The notes beneath the pieces are model-generated. The model saw only the letters and a list, made by a program, of their open reading frames with translations. It was not told the origin of the DNA and made no database searches. Both the position numbers and the translations under genes were made by a program. From Rhodeus uyekii (taxonomy: Eukaryota > Chordata > Actinopteri > Cypriniformes > Acheilognathidae), in contig JAWRVZ010000043.1 in NCBI GenBank assembly GCA_037043235.1, positions 347,001-411,000 of the forward strand: a stretch of 64,000 bases of DNA, in the 5' to 3' direction. Positions within the stretch are counted from its first letter, which is position 1. Every line of letters starts with the position of its first letter. Shown one piece after another: positions 1-10,864 of the stretch.

Positions 1-450
1 CAGACCGTCACATGATCTTACACAACACACAAACCTCTTCTTAAAGGAATCGTTTCAACATGTTCTCACTCCCACCTCATCACATATTGATTAAAAATGT
101 CATGTTTAATTCAAATACTTTTTCTTTATATTTATTTGTGACTTTTACAACCAATATTAGAGTAAAAGATTTCAAAATAAATCTAAATTCTTTTGGTGTA
201 CGCAAAATAAAATATTAGACTAAGAAAGGAAAAAACTAAAGTCATGAATGATCTTTTCTAATATGTCTGTCCCCAATTGCATCGACAGCAGTGACCATTG
301 TAGTGGTATAACTTTGTTTTAAAAAGTGGGTGGGACAGGAGTATGTGTGTGTGTGTGGGGGGGGGGGGGGAATTGGGCTTTACACAATCTCCCGTACCAG
401 ATGCTTATACTCACATGTCAGACACAAAGATTGATTTGTGGCGATAAACC
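1..450. other. No gene seen; A+T-rich with GT/G microsatellite
   Basis: I see no coding sequence or recognisable element here. A short GT run (about 343-356) passes directly into a run of about 15 G (356-370). Confidence 0.6.
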
Positions 451-873
451 TGTTGTGGCGAGCAGGGCGGGGTCGAGGGACCATGAGAGCGTCACGAGAA
501 TATAAAATTAAAAGATAAAATAAAAATAAGATAAAATAAGTAAGATAAAAAACATCACATAAGTCCCAGGCCTGGTCCTCTCTCGTTCTTCACTGTCGTC
601 TCTCCTACTTTTATGTCTCCGCTCCTCCGTGAGACTCGAGTCTTGATGTCTTGATTCTCATGGAGGAGCGGAGACATAAAAGGAGGAGCGATGACAGTGG
701 AAGACGAGAGAGGACCAGGCCTGGGACTTAGGTGATGTTTGTGTGGGCGGCAGTTGACCGTGAGGGACTGCCGCCATTGTTTATTTTGTATTTATGTTTT
801 ATTTTGGAATTAAAGTTGCTTAATGTCTGCCGGTTCCCGCCTCCTTCCTCCCCAAACATTGAACTCCATTACA
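451..873 (+). mobile_element. Probable degenerate solo LTR with internal inverted repeat
   Basis: The segment starts TGTTGTGGCGAGC and ends ATTACA, consistent with TG...CA LTR termini. Its 3' part (about 640-873) resembles a second copy at 39146-39298: both have the cggagacataaaaggag-like block, a late TTAAAG and a C-rich tail containing cgcctcctt. I find no matching 5-bp target duplication (AAACC against CCTGT), so the ends are uncertain. The inverted repeat at 552-738 (separate entry) may be a rearrangement inside the LTR. Confidence 0.45.
552..738. repeat. Long inverted repeat, about 77-bp arms
   Basis: The left arm (552-628) and right arm (662-738) are near-perfect reverse complements. 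For example, AAGTCCCAGGCCTGGTCCTC on the left pairs with GAGGACCAGGCCTGGGACTT on the right. The loop is about 33 bp, so this can fold into a long hairpin. Confidence 0.85.
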
Positions 874-1031
874 CCTGTATTTTTTTTGTCTTAATCCTTC
901 CCCGACACAGAACATTTCTATGGTTCACCTTTGAGGGACAGGTGAACCAGTAAAGGTTTTCCCCCTTCGCCTTGTCCATGTCTTCAAGAAAGTCGCAGAG
1001 ATGCCCCTTGCCCTGTTATGGGAAGTCGGTA

Positions 1032-1428
1032 CAGTAATATCTCGGTTTACGAGCGACTTGGTATACGAGCAAATCGGTGTACGAGCATGGAGGGTCAAAT
1101 CGGTGTACGAGCATTGTATCGGTGTACGAGAATTTTTCCCTCACCCATGCGCAGTTTTGTGTGGAAAAGTCCTAACGCTCAACATCGTTGCACGCATTTT
1201 TACAGGAAATATCCTAATGACAGCCTCTCATAACACTGTCACGCAGTTCCAACCCCTTTATCACCCCTTAACTCATTCATTCTCTCAGCTTTGTGTGGTT
1301 TGGCTGCATCATTCACCACAGTGATACTTTTATGTTATCGCTATTGTTCACGTAGTGAAATATACATGTACAGTACCTCTAAGCAGTAACTGTCACGGTT
1401 CATGAATTCATTGTCTCCTAGTTCTGCC

Positions 1429-1460
<32 letters not shown>

Positions 1461-2014
1461 TGAGAGACACACTTGATTCTCATATCATCTGCCTATTTAG
1501 TTAACTTCTCTCCGCTGTCAAGTCCTTCGTTCACGGCTCCCGCACGTTCGTTTGCGGCCGCGGCTCCAGCGTGTGTTCGTTGGCTCCCATGTGTGATACA
1601 CCTCTGGATTATCACTTTGTTTGTTTTCTGCACTATTATAATAAATTCACGCATTTGCGCTTGAATCCTTGCTTTGCCCGCTCCCCCCTCCTCCCTCCTC
1701 TCCTCCCCTCCACTGCTGAAAGCTGAAGTGCATTACAGTAAATTGTCAAGTGTTTTTATAGTTTAATAGTCAATTATTAATGAGAGTTATTTTATTGTTA
1801 TTTATTTTTATGAGATCTTCATGGTTATAATTTTAACTGTAATTAATAGGGTAAAACCAAAAAAAATATTTAAAATGGTCATTTATGGTCGTGTGGAACG
1901 AATTAATTGATTTTTAGTGCATTCTTATGGGGAAACTTTGTTTTGGTGTACGAGCATTTTTGTTTATGAGCTCGCTCTTGGAACGAATTAAACTCGTAAA
2001 CGAAGGTATTACTG
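1032..2014. mobile_element. Non-autonomous Tc1/mariner-pogo-type element, 983 bp
   Basis: The left end begins CAGTAATATCTCGGTTTACG and the right end, read on the minus strand, begins CAGTAATACCTTCGTTTACG. These are inverted repeats, flanked by TA at 1030-1031 and 2015-2016. The motif 'cggtgtacgag' recurs several times near the left end and 'ggtgtacgagc' near the right, so the subterminal regions are repetitive. There is no transposase frame. A GT/GA microsatellite (1429-1466) lies inside. The TA duplication and CAGT ends are typical of pogo/Tigger-like MITEs. Confidence 0.8.
1429..1466. repeat. GT/GA compound microsatellite
   Basis: A run of TG dinucleotides followed by GA dinucleotides, inside the 983-bp TA-flanked element. 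Confidence 0.9.
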
Positions 2015-2016
2015 TA

Positions 2017-2650
2017 TTTGCATACTTAACTACTTTGACTGGGTAATTTTAGTTCACTCCTGGGAGCTCTACTCTTAATTGCTTGAATCTATTTGAGCAC
2101 AATTCCTCTCAAATATTTTCTGAAGCACTGACTTCATTCTTGAGTCCTGAGATGGGCATTGTGCTTTGACCTACAGTATCTTTGAGTTTGACTTTATTTG
2201 ACATATTAATCCCACAATATTTTGGTACGTGTCTTCTATGTACAGGACAAATACAGTGTTGTAACCTATCCACCAATAATCCCCATAAGCTCTGGATTTT
2301 GTTCCTTTCAAAAAGATAGTGTCATCTTTCAAATTCTGTCCATTTTGTCACGAAATTGAAACATTTTGACACTCTTTAATGTGGCATGACAGATTGATAA
2401 ATAGATCAGATCAAGTTAAAGTGATCATCTCTTCCTCTTCAATACTAGTTACAGAATAAACATGAATGAACATCTGAAGGTTTGTTGAAATATACAGAAC
2501 AACTTACCGAAACACATCATATTTCATGTAATCGTTCAATCAATTTTTCAATGGCAGAAATACATCAATAAAACATATCAACAATGTCACATAGCAATAC
2601 ATTTGCCTCAGACTGTCATTCAGTGTCACACAAATGAACTATTTTGATAA
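2017..2650. other. No gene seen between MITE and LTR
   Basis: A+T-rich DNA with scattered stops in all frames and no motif I recognise. Confidence 0.5.
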
Positions 2651-3093
2651 TGTCACCCTTGATCCTGTCATCTTTGTCACTTCCTGTCTATAAGGTCATT
2701 GTTTCACTTCTTGTCTATCGTGTCAGCACTTCCTGTTCACTTCCGGGCCCTTCTAGATCCTTCTATGTCTTGTATTAATTACCTTGTCAGTGTCTCCAGG
2801 TGTGTCCCATGTCTTTGTCTATATATACATATACTCTCTTGTGTTAACTGGTGGTTGTCAGTTGTTGACGTTGTGTTATGTCGTCGTGTTTATGTCTCCT
2901 GGTGTGCGGATGCTGTGTCTCCTGAGATTTTCTTCCAAGTTTCAAGTGTCTCCAGGTTTGCACTAAGAAGTGCCGTTTTTGTTTCTTATTTAAAGTGTGT
3001 TTTGTTTTCGGTTTTCAAATAAAGAGAGTTTCCGTTTGGAACCTGTTCTCCTCGTCCTTCCTCCGCATCACACACGTTCTTCAGTTTGTAACA
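2651..3093 (+). mobile_element. Solo LTR, gypsy-like family (diverged)
   Basis: It starts TGTCACCCTTGATCCTGTC and ends TTTGTAACA. It shares the layout of the LTRs at 15384-15780, 29626-29980, 60529-60935 and 62445-62851: repeated 'cacttcctgtct' blocks, a TATATA box, 'tatttaaagtgt', then a late AATAAA (about 3019) and a C-rich end. The flanks (GATAA/GCTAT) do not match, so the target duplication is lost or the ends are slightly off. Confidence 0.7.
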
Positions 3094-3306
3094 GCTATAT
3101 TATATACACTCACCTAAAGGATTATTAGGAACACCATACTAGTACTGTGTTTGACTCCCTTTCGCCTTCAGAACTGCCTTAATTGTACGTGCCATTGATT
3201 CAACAAGGTACTGAAACCAGTTGATGGAGATTTGTGGGATACACATCCAGGGCACGAAGCTCCCGTTACACCACATCCCAAAGATGCTCTACTCTCGATT
3301 CTATTG

Positions 3307-3462
3307 CAGTGGTCCCCAACCTTTTTTGTGCCACGGACCGGTAAACGTTTGATAATCTTAACGCGGAAAAGCTACAGCGCCGCATCCGCTCACGGACAGG
3401 TCCGCGTACCATTTCACCCGCGGACCGGTATTGGCCCGCGAACCAGGGGTTGGGGACCACTG
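3307..3462. mobile_element. hAT MITE, 156 bp, nested in Tc1 element
   Basis: Terminal inverted repeats CAGTGGTCCCCAACC and GGTTGGGGACCACTG are perfect over 15 bp. They are flanked by 8-bp duplications (TTCTATTG at 3299-3306, CTCTATTG at 3463-3470; 7 of 8 match). The 8-bp duplication identifies hAT transposition. Confidence 0.9.
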
Positions 3463-3570
3463 CTCTATTGGGTTGAGATCTGGTGACTGTGGGGCCATTT
3501 TAGTACAGTGAACTCATTGTCATGTTCAAGAAACTAATTTGAAATGATTCAAGCTTTGTGACATGGTGCA

Positions 3571-4205
3571 TTATCCTGCTGGAAGCAGCATCAGAAGATG
3601 GAACATGGTGGTCATAAAGGGATGGACATGGTCAGAAACAATGCTCAGGTAGGCCGTGGTATTTAAATGATGTCCAATTGCCACTAAGGGGCCTAAAGTG
3701 TGCCAAGAAAACATCCCCCACACCATTACACCACCACCACCAGCCTGCATAGTGGTAACAAGGCATGATGAATCCATGTTCTCATTATGTTTACGCCAAA
3801 TTCTGAGTCTACCATCTGAATGTCTCAACAGAAATCGAGACTCATCAGACCAGGCAACATTTTTCCAGTCTTCAATTGTCCAATTTTGGTGAGCTTGTGC
3901 AAATTGTGCCTCTTTTTCTTATTTGTAGTGGAGATGAGTGGTACTCGATGGGGTCTTCTGCTGTTGTAGCTCATCCGCCTCAAGGTTGTGCATGTTGTGG
4001 CTTCACAAATGCTTTGCTGCGTACCTCGGTTGTAACGAGTGGTTATTTCAGTCAAAGTTGCTCTTCTATCAACTTGAATCAGTCGGCCCGTTCTCCTCTG
4101 ACCTCTAGTATCAACGAGGCATTTTCACCCAAAGGACTGCCGCACACTGGATGTTTTTCCCTTTTCACACCATTCTTTGTAAACCCTAGAAATGGTTGTG
4201 CGTGA
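3571..4205 (-). pseudogene. Tc1-like transposase pseudogene
   Basis: Tc1-family transposases cut and paste DNA with a DDE catalytic domain preceded by paired-like helix-turn-helix domains. On the minus strand, two frames carry recognisable pieces. Frame 3825-4055 has an N-terminal portion that includes a run of Arg and Lys. Frame 3571-3828 has the blocks RHSDGRLRIWRK and GGGGVMVWGMFSW, the conserved stretch of the Tc1 DDE domain that follows the first catalytic Asp. The reading frame is broken between them and again downstream, where the third catalytic residue should lie near the MITE insertion. No complete enzyme can be made. Confidence 0.8.
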
Positions 4206-4462
4206 AAATCCCAGTAACTGAGCAGATTGTGAAATACTTAGCCCGGCCCGTCTGGCACCAACAACCATGCCATGCTCAAAACTGCTTTAATCACCTTTCT
4301 TTCCCATTCTGGCATTCAGTTTGGAGTTCAGGAGATTGTCTTGACCAGGACCAACCCCTAAATGCATTGAAGCAACTACCATGTGATTGGTTGATTAGAT
4401 AATTGCATTAATGAGAATAATAATCTAATAATAATAACCTAATGATCCTTTAGGTGAGTGTA

Positions 4463-4984
4463 TATTTATATTCATTATGTTTTAGTTAAGCTGTCAGTGA
4501 GTCATGAATATTTAAATAAAGTCATGAAATCCACAGTCACTGAGTAAATAATTACATTTCAACAATGAAATGGAGTAAAAAACATAATTGTATAATTAGA
4601 TTTAGAATTCAAAAACTGCCTTATGTGCAGTTTATATATTTGCATATAACATGTAATTTGACTGTTATCATATCTAAAAGTAAATGACGATTTTAGGCTA
4701 TTTTTTTTTTTCTGTTGTATCCTTTAATATTATAGTGCAAGGGCTATATGTGCCATGTACCAGTATGTGCAAGGGCTTCAATATAATTTACACTTACAGC
4801 ATCAGCATCAGCAGATAACAAAATATCTTTGAGAAACTTTTAATTATAAAGACAGTGACACAATTTGTTTATAAAAAGTTATCTGTGACTTCCAAACTGA
4901 GGTGTGTACCGAACCATCAGTTTTGTGTACCATTACACCCCTACTCTGATTTTGTAGCTGAGTCAAACCAGATAGATAAAATGA
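4463..4984. other. A+T-rich stretch with a hAT end fragment
   Basis: Mostly unrecognised. At about 4900-4942 the sequence 'gtgtaccgaaccatcag' followed by 'cattacacccct' looks like one terminus of a hAT element of the GTGTACCGAACC type. No partner end is visible. Confidence 0.4.
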
Positions 4985-5335
4985 TGGCTGAGTAGAACTG
5001 CATCAGCATTGCCTGTGGCAAGTTGAACTTACTCAGATGGCCAAGGAAGTGCAAGCTCTGCTGCCCCTTTTTCACAATGGAGTCTATGTGATTGTCTCAC
5101 TTCAGGTCCTGAGAGATATAGAGCCCAGGAACCTTAATGACCCCACTGCTGCCACAGTGTTGTTTGTGAATGAAAGAATGGGGAGTGCTGGGGTGTTTCT
5201 CCTGAAGTCCACAGTCATCTCCACTGTTTGAGCATTTTCAGCTCCAGCTTGTTATGACTGAACCAGACAACCAGCTGTTCAACCTCCTGCCTATATGCAG
5301 ACTCAAGTCTGCAGTGTCCATTGTGTGTGAGGCCG
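4985..5335 (-). pseudogene. Rex1-like LINE reverse transcriptase fragment
   Basis: Read on the minus strand this matches the 3' part of fish Rex1-type reverse transcriptases as I know them. The stretch near 5250-5300 ('gcagactcaagtctgcag') parallels 6045-6090 in the second fragment, so the two are overlapping pieces of the same LINE region, not one continuous copy. Frames are broken by stops. Assignment is from family memory, without an alignment. Confidence 0.55.
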
Positions 5336-5339
5336 ATTT

Positions 5340-5497
5340 ACATTTTACATTTATGCATTTAGCAGATGCTTTTATGCAAATTGATTTACAATGTATTCAA
5401 GAAACACATTGACAGTCTATTTAGTTCTTTCTTTCCCTGGGAATCAAACCCATGACCTTGGCATTGCAAGCGCCACTCTCTACTGTTTGAGCTACAG
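5340..5497 (-). repeat. tRNA-derived SINE
   Basis: The minus strand carries a Pol III split promoter: an A-box-like 'tgtagctcaaacagtagag' and a B-box 'gggtttgattccc'. It ends in a tail whose plus-strand form is 'catttagcagatgctttta', the LINE-derived 3' segment shared by many fish SINEs. Two more copies lie at 12343-12486 and 35899-36031. Confidence 0.75.
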
Positions 5498-6000
5498 TGT
5501 CAGGTATGGAAGAGCGAGGACTCAATTGTGAGAGGATGAGGAACTTTATTAACAAAACAAACAAAAAAAGCAACAAAAACAACCTCGAGGGGGGAAACAA
5601 GACTAACTAAAACTAGGCTAACTGGACAAGACTACACAGAACTAGACTCGGCTGGTCTGGGCTAGACAGAATTAGACTTGATAGGACTCACCAAGCGACA
5701 CAGGACAGCAAAATGAAGGGTTTAAATAGACGTAGGAAGAAGGGTAAATGATTGGGAAACAGCTGGGACAAATCAAAGTTAAACAGGAAAACAAGGTGGG
5801 TGGGTTTCACAATGACAAAATACGAACACACAGCCAATGTGAACGTGCATCGCCTCGTGTTCACATAAAGCAAGAGACAGCAACATGGAAACACAACTCG
5901 AAACCAGAGCTCGAAACCGCGCCCACTCACATAACGCAGAGTGCGCGAGATCGAGCAACCACTTGTCTCGTGCTCACGACAAGGACAAACACACGGGTCA
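5498..6000 (-). mobile_element. Probable solo LTR, minus strand
   Basis: It begins TGTCAGGTATGG on the plus strand, directly after the SINE end. On the minus strand it reads like other fish gypsy LTRs: 'gctgtttcccaatcattta', then 'ctatttaaaccc', then an AATAAAG polyadenylation signal near the 3' end. The right boundary (5995-6030) is not resolved and I see no clear target duplication. Confidence 0.5.
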
Positions 6001-6029
6001 TCTCCTCTATGTTGACCTTGTTCAAAATA

Positions 6030-6310
6030 GAGGTTTTCATGACTGCACAAGACAGCCAGTTGTTTGACGTCTTGTATTTATGCAGACTCGTCATCAACCT
6101 GGATGAGTCCAATGACTGTGGTGTCGTCTGCAATCTCTAGAAGCATGACTTTGAAGTCTTTAGAGGTGCAGTCTTTTTTGTGCAGTGAGAAGAGCAGTTG
6201 GGAGAGCACGCAACCCATAGGAGCGCCAGTGCTGATAGTGAGAGTCCTGGATGTTTCCCAAATCTAACTAGCTGCTGCCAATCAGTTAGAAAGCTGGTGA
6301 TCCATAGATA
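6030..6310 (-). pseudogene. Rex1-like LINE RT fragment with ADD motif
   Basis: The minus strand at 6105-6131 reads ADDTTVIGL, the catalytic motif C (xADD) of a Rex1/CR1-type reverse transcriptase that copies LINE RNA at a nicked target. Two residues on, VDDESA continues to an in-frame stop. The upstream part (6135-6300) is consistent with the preceding palm motif B region. It is a short, non-functional fragment. Confidence 0.65.
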
Positions 6311-6921
6311 TATTGGGGTGGAAGAACGGTTACTTTTTATGATAGGAAATATGGTCTAATGGACATATTTCAAGCTATCAAATAAATTGTGCAGGAATCA
6401 TATGGACAACTGTTTTTTTTTTTTTTGAGTGTTTTTGTTCTTTATTTTTAAGAAAGTACTGTCATTGCATGGAAAACAGATTTGTGAAGATTCTTTAAAA
6501 GCATCTCATTTTGTGCTCCATGGAAGAAAGGTTTAGAATTAAATGTAGTTTTTGGAGTGAACTATTCCTGTAAAATAGGATCTAAAATCCACTATTACTC
6601 CCAGAAGATAGAGTGTGTGTGTACGTGTGCGCGCGTGATTATTTTTTGTGTGTTTGTTAGAATCCCTGAGGTCCCTGTGTGTGCTGACCAGTATTTAAAT
6701 TTAGCTGCTCCAGCACGTTGTAAGTGAGCGACTGCTCCCACGTGAAGCTCAGTACAGTGTGCATTAATCACAGAGCCGTTTACACATCAGCATACCTGTC
6801 ATACTCTCAGTATATCTCTGAAAGTACCTGCACTGGAGCCCAATGAATCTACATATACTGTTCTTACACTTATATCCATGATCCGCGATCTGTTTCAGAA
6901 TCTAACAACCTGCCTTGAATG
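6311..6921. other. No gene seen
   Basis: Contains a poly-T tract (about 6413-6426) and a mixed GT/GC run near 6605-6635. No recognisable element or coding sequence. Confidence 0.5.
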
Positions 6922-7500
6922 ACAAGTCAAGTCAAGTCACCTTTACTTAACGCTTAGCGCTTACCTTAGCGCTTTTTACAATAAAGATTGTTTCAAAACA
7001 GCTTTACAGTGGTCACATGAAAACATTATAAACAAAGTTTGTTTGGCTGAACAGCAGCCTTAAAAGAGCAGGCGAATTAATACAATTCATGAATATTAAG
7101 TGTTAAGTTTTGATTATTGATTGATTTGATTGATTGATAGTTTGATTATTATATTGATAATTCAAGTCTAATATTAAGTCTAATTTGGTCCGATTGGAGA
7201 TGGGTTCATGATCTACACAGGGGAGGGTTTAGTAGAGTCACAGTCTCCGCAGACACTTCAGGGCAGTGCTGTGCTCGTGTCCAGGTGCAGGTCCTTCATC
7301 TGATCTGGATACGGCCCGGATCTGGCTGACCATGATAACCTCGGAATAAACAGAGAACAATATCAGCATAGATGCCATTCTTCTTCTGATGTATCGAGTA
7401 CAAAAGATGTTATGGGAATGTTCCCGGTTCCAGCTGACCTAAATTGTGCAGCCTAACAATCATTTTACATGATTTGGATTAAAAATGTATGTATAATGTG

Positions 7501-10500
7501 TTATGTGTATGCTAGGTTGAAGAGATGTGTTTTTAGTCTAGATTTAAACTGGCAGAGTGTGTCTGCTTCCTGAACTGTATTAGGAAGATTGTTCCAGAGT
7601 TTAGGAGCTAAATAGGAAAAAGTTTGACCGCCAGCAGTTGACTTTGATGCTCTAGGTACCGTATTTATTCGAGTATAACGCGCAAAATTTTCTACCCAAA
7701 AAATAAATCAAAGCTAGGGATGCGAGTTATGCACGAGGGCTGGGCTGGGGTTTATTTTGACGGCCGGTCCTTTGAGGGCGCTGGCGAATTGTGAGTTTGC
7801 GCTGCTCATTTTACAGGCTGCAGCCTCTCACTGTACACGAGGGCGAAGAAGAAAAAAAAACCCGTCCCCTCGCCGCTTCATTTCCTCGCCCACACGTTAC
7901 GGAGAAGACAGGCATTTTTTGTTTTTTTGTGAAGACAGGCATTAGCAATAAATGTTATACACGTGTGTGCGATATACTCGAATAAATACGGTATTATAAG
8001 CTGGTCAGTATTTTGGGATCGCAATAGACGTGAAGGACTATAATGTGTTAAGAGATCGCTCAAGTACTGTGGAGCTAAACCATTTAATGCTTTGTAAGTA
8101 ATTAGCAAGGTTTTAAAATGTATTCGGTGATTAATAGGAAGCCAGTGCAGGTTTGACAGAACTGGGGTTATATGCTCATACTTCCTGGTTCTAGTAAGAA
8201 CTCGAGCTGCTGCATTTTGGACCAGCTGGAATTTGTTTATTAAACGTGCAGGACAACCACCAAGTAGAGCATTACAATAATCTAGCCTTGAACTCATGAA
8301 CGCATGAACTAACTTTTCCGCATTTGTCGTTGAGAGATAGGTCGCAATTTAGATATATTTTTAAGATGGAAGAATGCCGTTTTACAGATGCTAGAAACGT
8401 GGCTTTCAAGTGAAAGATTGGTATCAAAGAGCACACCCAGGTTTCTAACTGACGACGAAGACTTGACAGAACAGCCATCGAGTGTTAGGCAGTAGTCTAG
8501 ATTATTACGTGCAGAACTTTTTGGTTTAATAAATAGAATCTCTGTTTTTTCAGAATTAAGCAGTAGAAAGTTATTAGTCATCCAATTTTTTATATCAGTT
8601 ATGCATTCTGTTAATTTAGTGAATTTGTTCGTTTCATCAGGATGAGAAGAAATATAGAGCTCAGTATCATCAGCGTAACAGTGAAAGCTAATACCATGCT
8701 TCCTAATAACTGCACCCAAAGGAAGCATGTACAGGGTGAAAAGCAATGGTCCTAGTACTGAACCTTGAGGAACTCCATACTGAACCCGTGATCGATATGA
8801 CATCTCCTCATTTACTGCTACAAACTGATAACGGTCAGATAAGTATGACTTGAACCAGGCTAATGCAACTCCACTAATGCCAACATAGTTTTCTAGTCTA
8901 TTTAGAAGGATTTTGGGGTCGATTGTATCAAATGCAGCACTAAGGTCCAGTAACACTAACACAGAGATACAACCATGATCGGATGATAAAAGCAAATCAT
9001 TTTTAACTCTAATGAGAGCAGTCTCAGTACTATGATATGGTCTAAATCCTGACTGGAAATCCTCGTAGATACTGTTTATTTCTAGAAAGGAACATAGTTG
9101 TGAAGATATTGCCTTTTCTAGAATTTTTGACAAAAAAGGTAGATTTAATTAACTAATTCTGTAGGATCAAGTTGTGTTTTTTTAATAAGCGGTTTAATTA
9201 CGGCTAGTTTAAAGGTTTTTGGTACGTATCCTAATGACAAAGATGAATTAACAATATTAAGAAGAGGATCAATGATTTCTGGAAGCATCTCTTTCAGTAG
9301 CTTAGTTGGTATTGGGTCTAGCATACATGTTGTTGATTTTGATGATTTAACGAGTTTAGACAATTCTTCCTCCCTAATAGCAATGAAGGAGTGGAATTTT
9401 TCTTCAGGGACACTAAAATTTACTGTATTTTGTGATATTGTAGTAGATGGTTGCATGGTTATAATTTTCTCTCTAATATTATGAATTTTGCAAGTAAAGA
9501 AGTCCATGAAGTCATTACTGCTGTGCTGTTTTAAAGCATCTGGGGTTGAGGCTTTATTTCTTGTTAGTTTAGTCTCTGTATCAAATAAATACCTAAGGTT
9601 GCATTTGTTTTCTTCTAAGAGGGTAGAAAAGTAAGCAGATCTAGCTGATTTTAAGGCCTTTCTGAATGCAGTAGAGCTGTCTTTCCACGAAAAACCTCAA
9701 GCTTATGTTTTTTCCAGCTCAGCTCCATTTTTCTGGCTGCTCTCTTGAGGGCCCGGGTGTGTTCGTTGTACCACGGTGTTGGACTATTTTCTTTAATCTT
9801 CTTTAAGCGCAACGGAGCAACAGTGTCTAAAGTGCTGGAAAAGTGAGAGTTAATAGTTTCTGTTGCAACATCAAGCTCTTCTAGGCTATCTGGGATGTTA
9901 AGTAGATGAAACTGATCAGGAAGATTATTTATAAAGCTTTCTTTTGTGTTAGGAGTGATAGTTCTACTGTATTTATAAAAGGGAGTTAGTTTTTCGACTT
10001 TGGCTAATGGTAATCTACACGCAACTAAGTAATGATCTGAGATTTTGAACAGTATCAACATTGATCCGATGCAGCAATATTAGATCTAAAGTATGATTGT
10101 GAGAATGAGTGGGTCCTGATACATGTGTAACTCCAATAGAGTTTAAGATGTCTCTAAATGCCAATCCCAATGCGTCTTCATGGATAGTAATGTCTGCAGA
10201 TAAAGTCATAATTGTCGGTGATTTTAAGAAGTCTGAGAGAAAATCAGCAAATTCTTTGATAAAGTCTGTATGGTGCCCTGGTGGCCTGTATAGAATAGCC
10301 AGCACAAAAGTTAAACAGGAATTATTACTTGCACTAGATAATTTTACATTAAGGACCATCACTTCAAAAGAATTATATTTCAAATTAGACCTTTGAGCAG
10401 TACTGATCGTGTTACTATAAATTACAGCAACACCTCCTCCTTTACCTTTCAGACGAGGCTCATGTTTATAACAGTAATCTTGAGGGGTGGTAAAGTAATG

Positions 10501-10736
10501 TAATCGTCTGGTTTTAGCCAGGTTTCTGTCAAACACAGCACATCTAGTTTATGATCTGTAATCATATCATTTACAATAATTGCTTTTGAGGAAAGGGATC
10601 GTATATTCAGTAACCCAAGCTTTATCATTTGTTCATTTGTGTAATATCTGTTCTTAGTTGTTTGTAAATCGATTACATTTTTACCCTTAAATGGTTTTGA
10701 GAATTTTTTGTATTTGCTAATTCGGGGAACAGACAC
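7501..10736 (-). pseudogene. L2 ORF2: AP endonuclease and reverse transcriptase
   Basis: ORF2 nicks the target and reverse-transcribes the LINE RNA there. From the 5' side, 10449-10736 carries the endonuclease start LGLLNIRSLSSK and the catalytic LTETWL. 10015-10536 continues the endonuclease (GGGVAVIYS, LYRPPG). 9651-10061 has its SDH block (ISDHYLVACRLP). 9145-9507 is the linker. 8309-9133 is the RT, with motif A LLDLSAAFDTID, motif B YGVPQGSVLGPLL, motif C HCYADDTELY (catalytic YADD intact) and RNLGVLFD. 7994-8297 is the C-terminal region (SRLDYCNALL, HWLPI). The last codons lie beyond the nested MITE and stop at 7501-7503. At least four frameshifts separate these pieces. Confidence 0.9.
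7659..7991. mobile_element. TA-flanked MITE nested in L2 ORF2, 333 bp
   Basis: The ends CCGTATTTATTCGAGTATA and (reverse complement) CCGTATTTATTCGAGTATA are identical over 19 bp, with TA at 7657-7658 and 7992-7993. The paralogous L2 at 48880-48890 has the uninterrupted site 'ctaggtattataagctgg', which fixes the insertion and a TA duplication to the base. No coding content; the element includes a short poly-A run near 7852. Confidence 0.92.
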
Positions 10737-10864
10737 AGTCTCTATAGGATGATATCTAGGTGAAAGAGTCTCTATGTGTTGTAATTTATCTGACCTCTGT
10801 GACGTGAGACAGCTAGCAGACGCTCGGTTTAGCCAGTTTGTCTGCTTCCTGACCCGGGCCCCAG

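Larger units (their letters stand above)
3107..4460 (-). mobile_element. Defective Tc1-like DNA transposon
   Basis: The left terminus CACTCACCTAAAGGATTATT is mirrored at the right end (minus strand CACTCACCTAAAGGATCATT), with TA on both sides (3105-3106, 4461-4462). Minus-strand coding remnants of a Tc1 transposase lie inside, so the element once encoded its own enzyme. A hAT MITE at 3307-3462 is nested in it, which makes the Tc1 element the older of the two. Confidence 0.9.

Noticed and set aside
2651..3093. Target duplication for the first gypsy-type solo LTR
   Set aside because: The flanks GATAA and GCTAT do not match, so I do not claim one.
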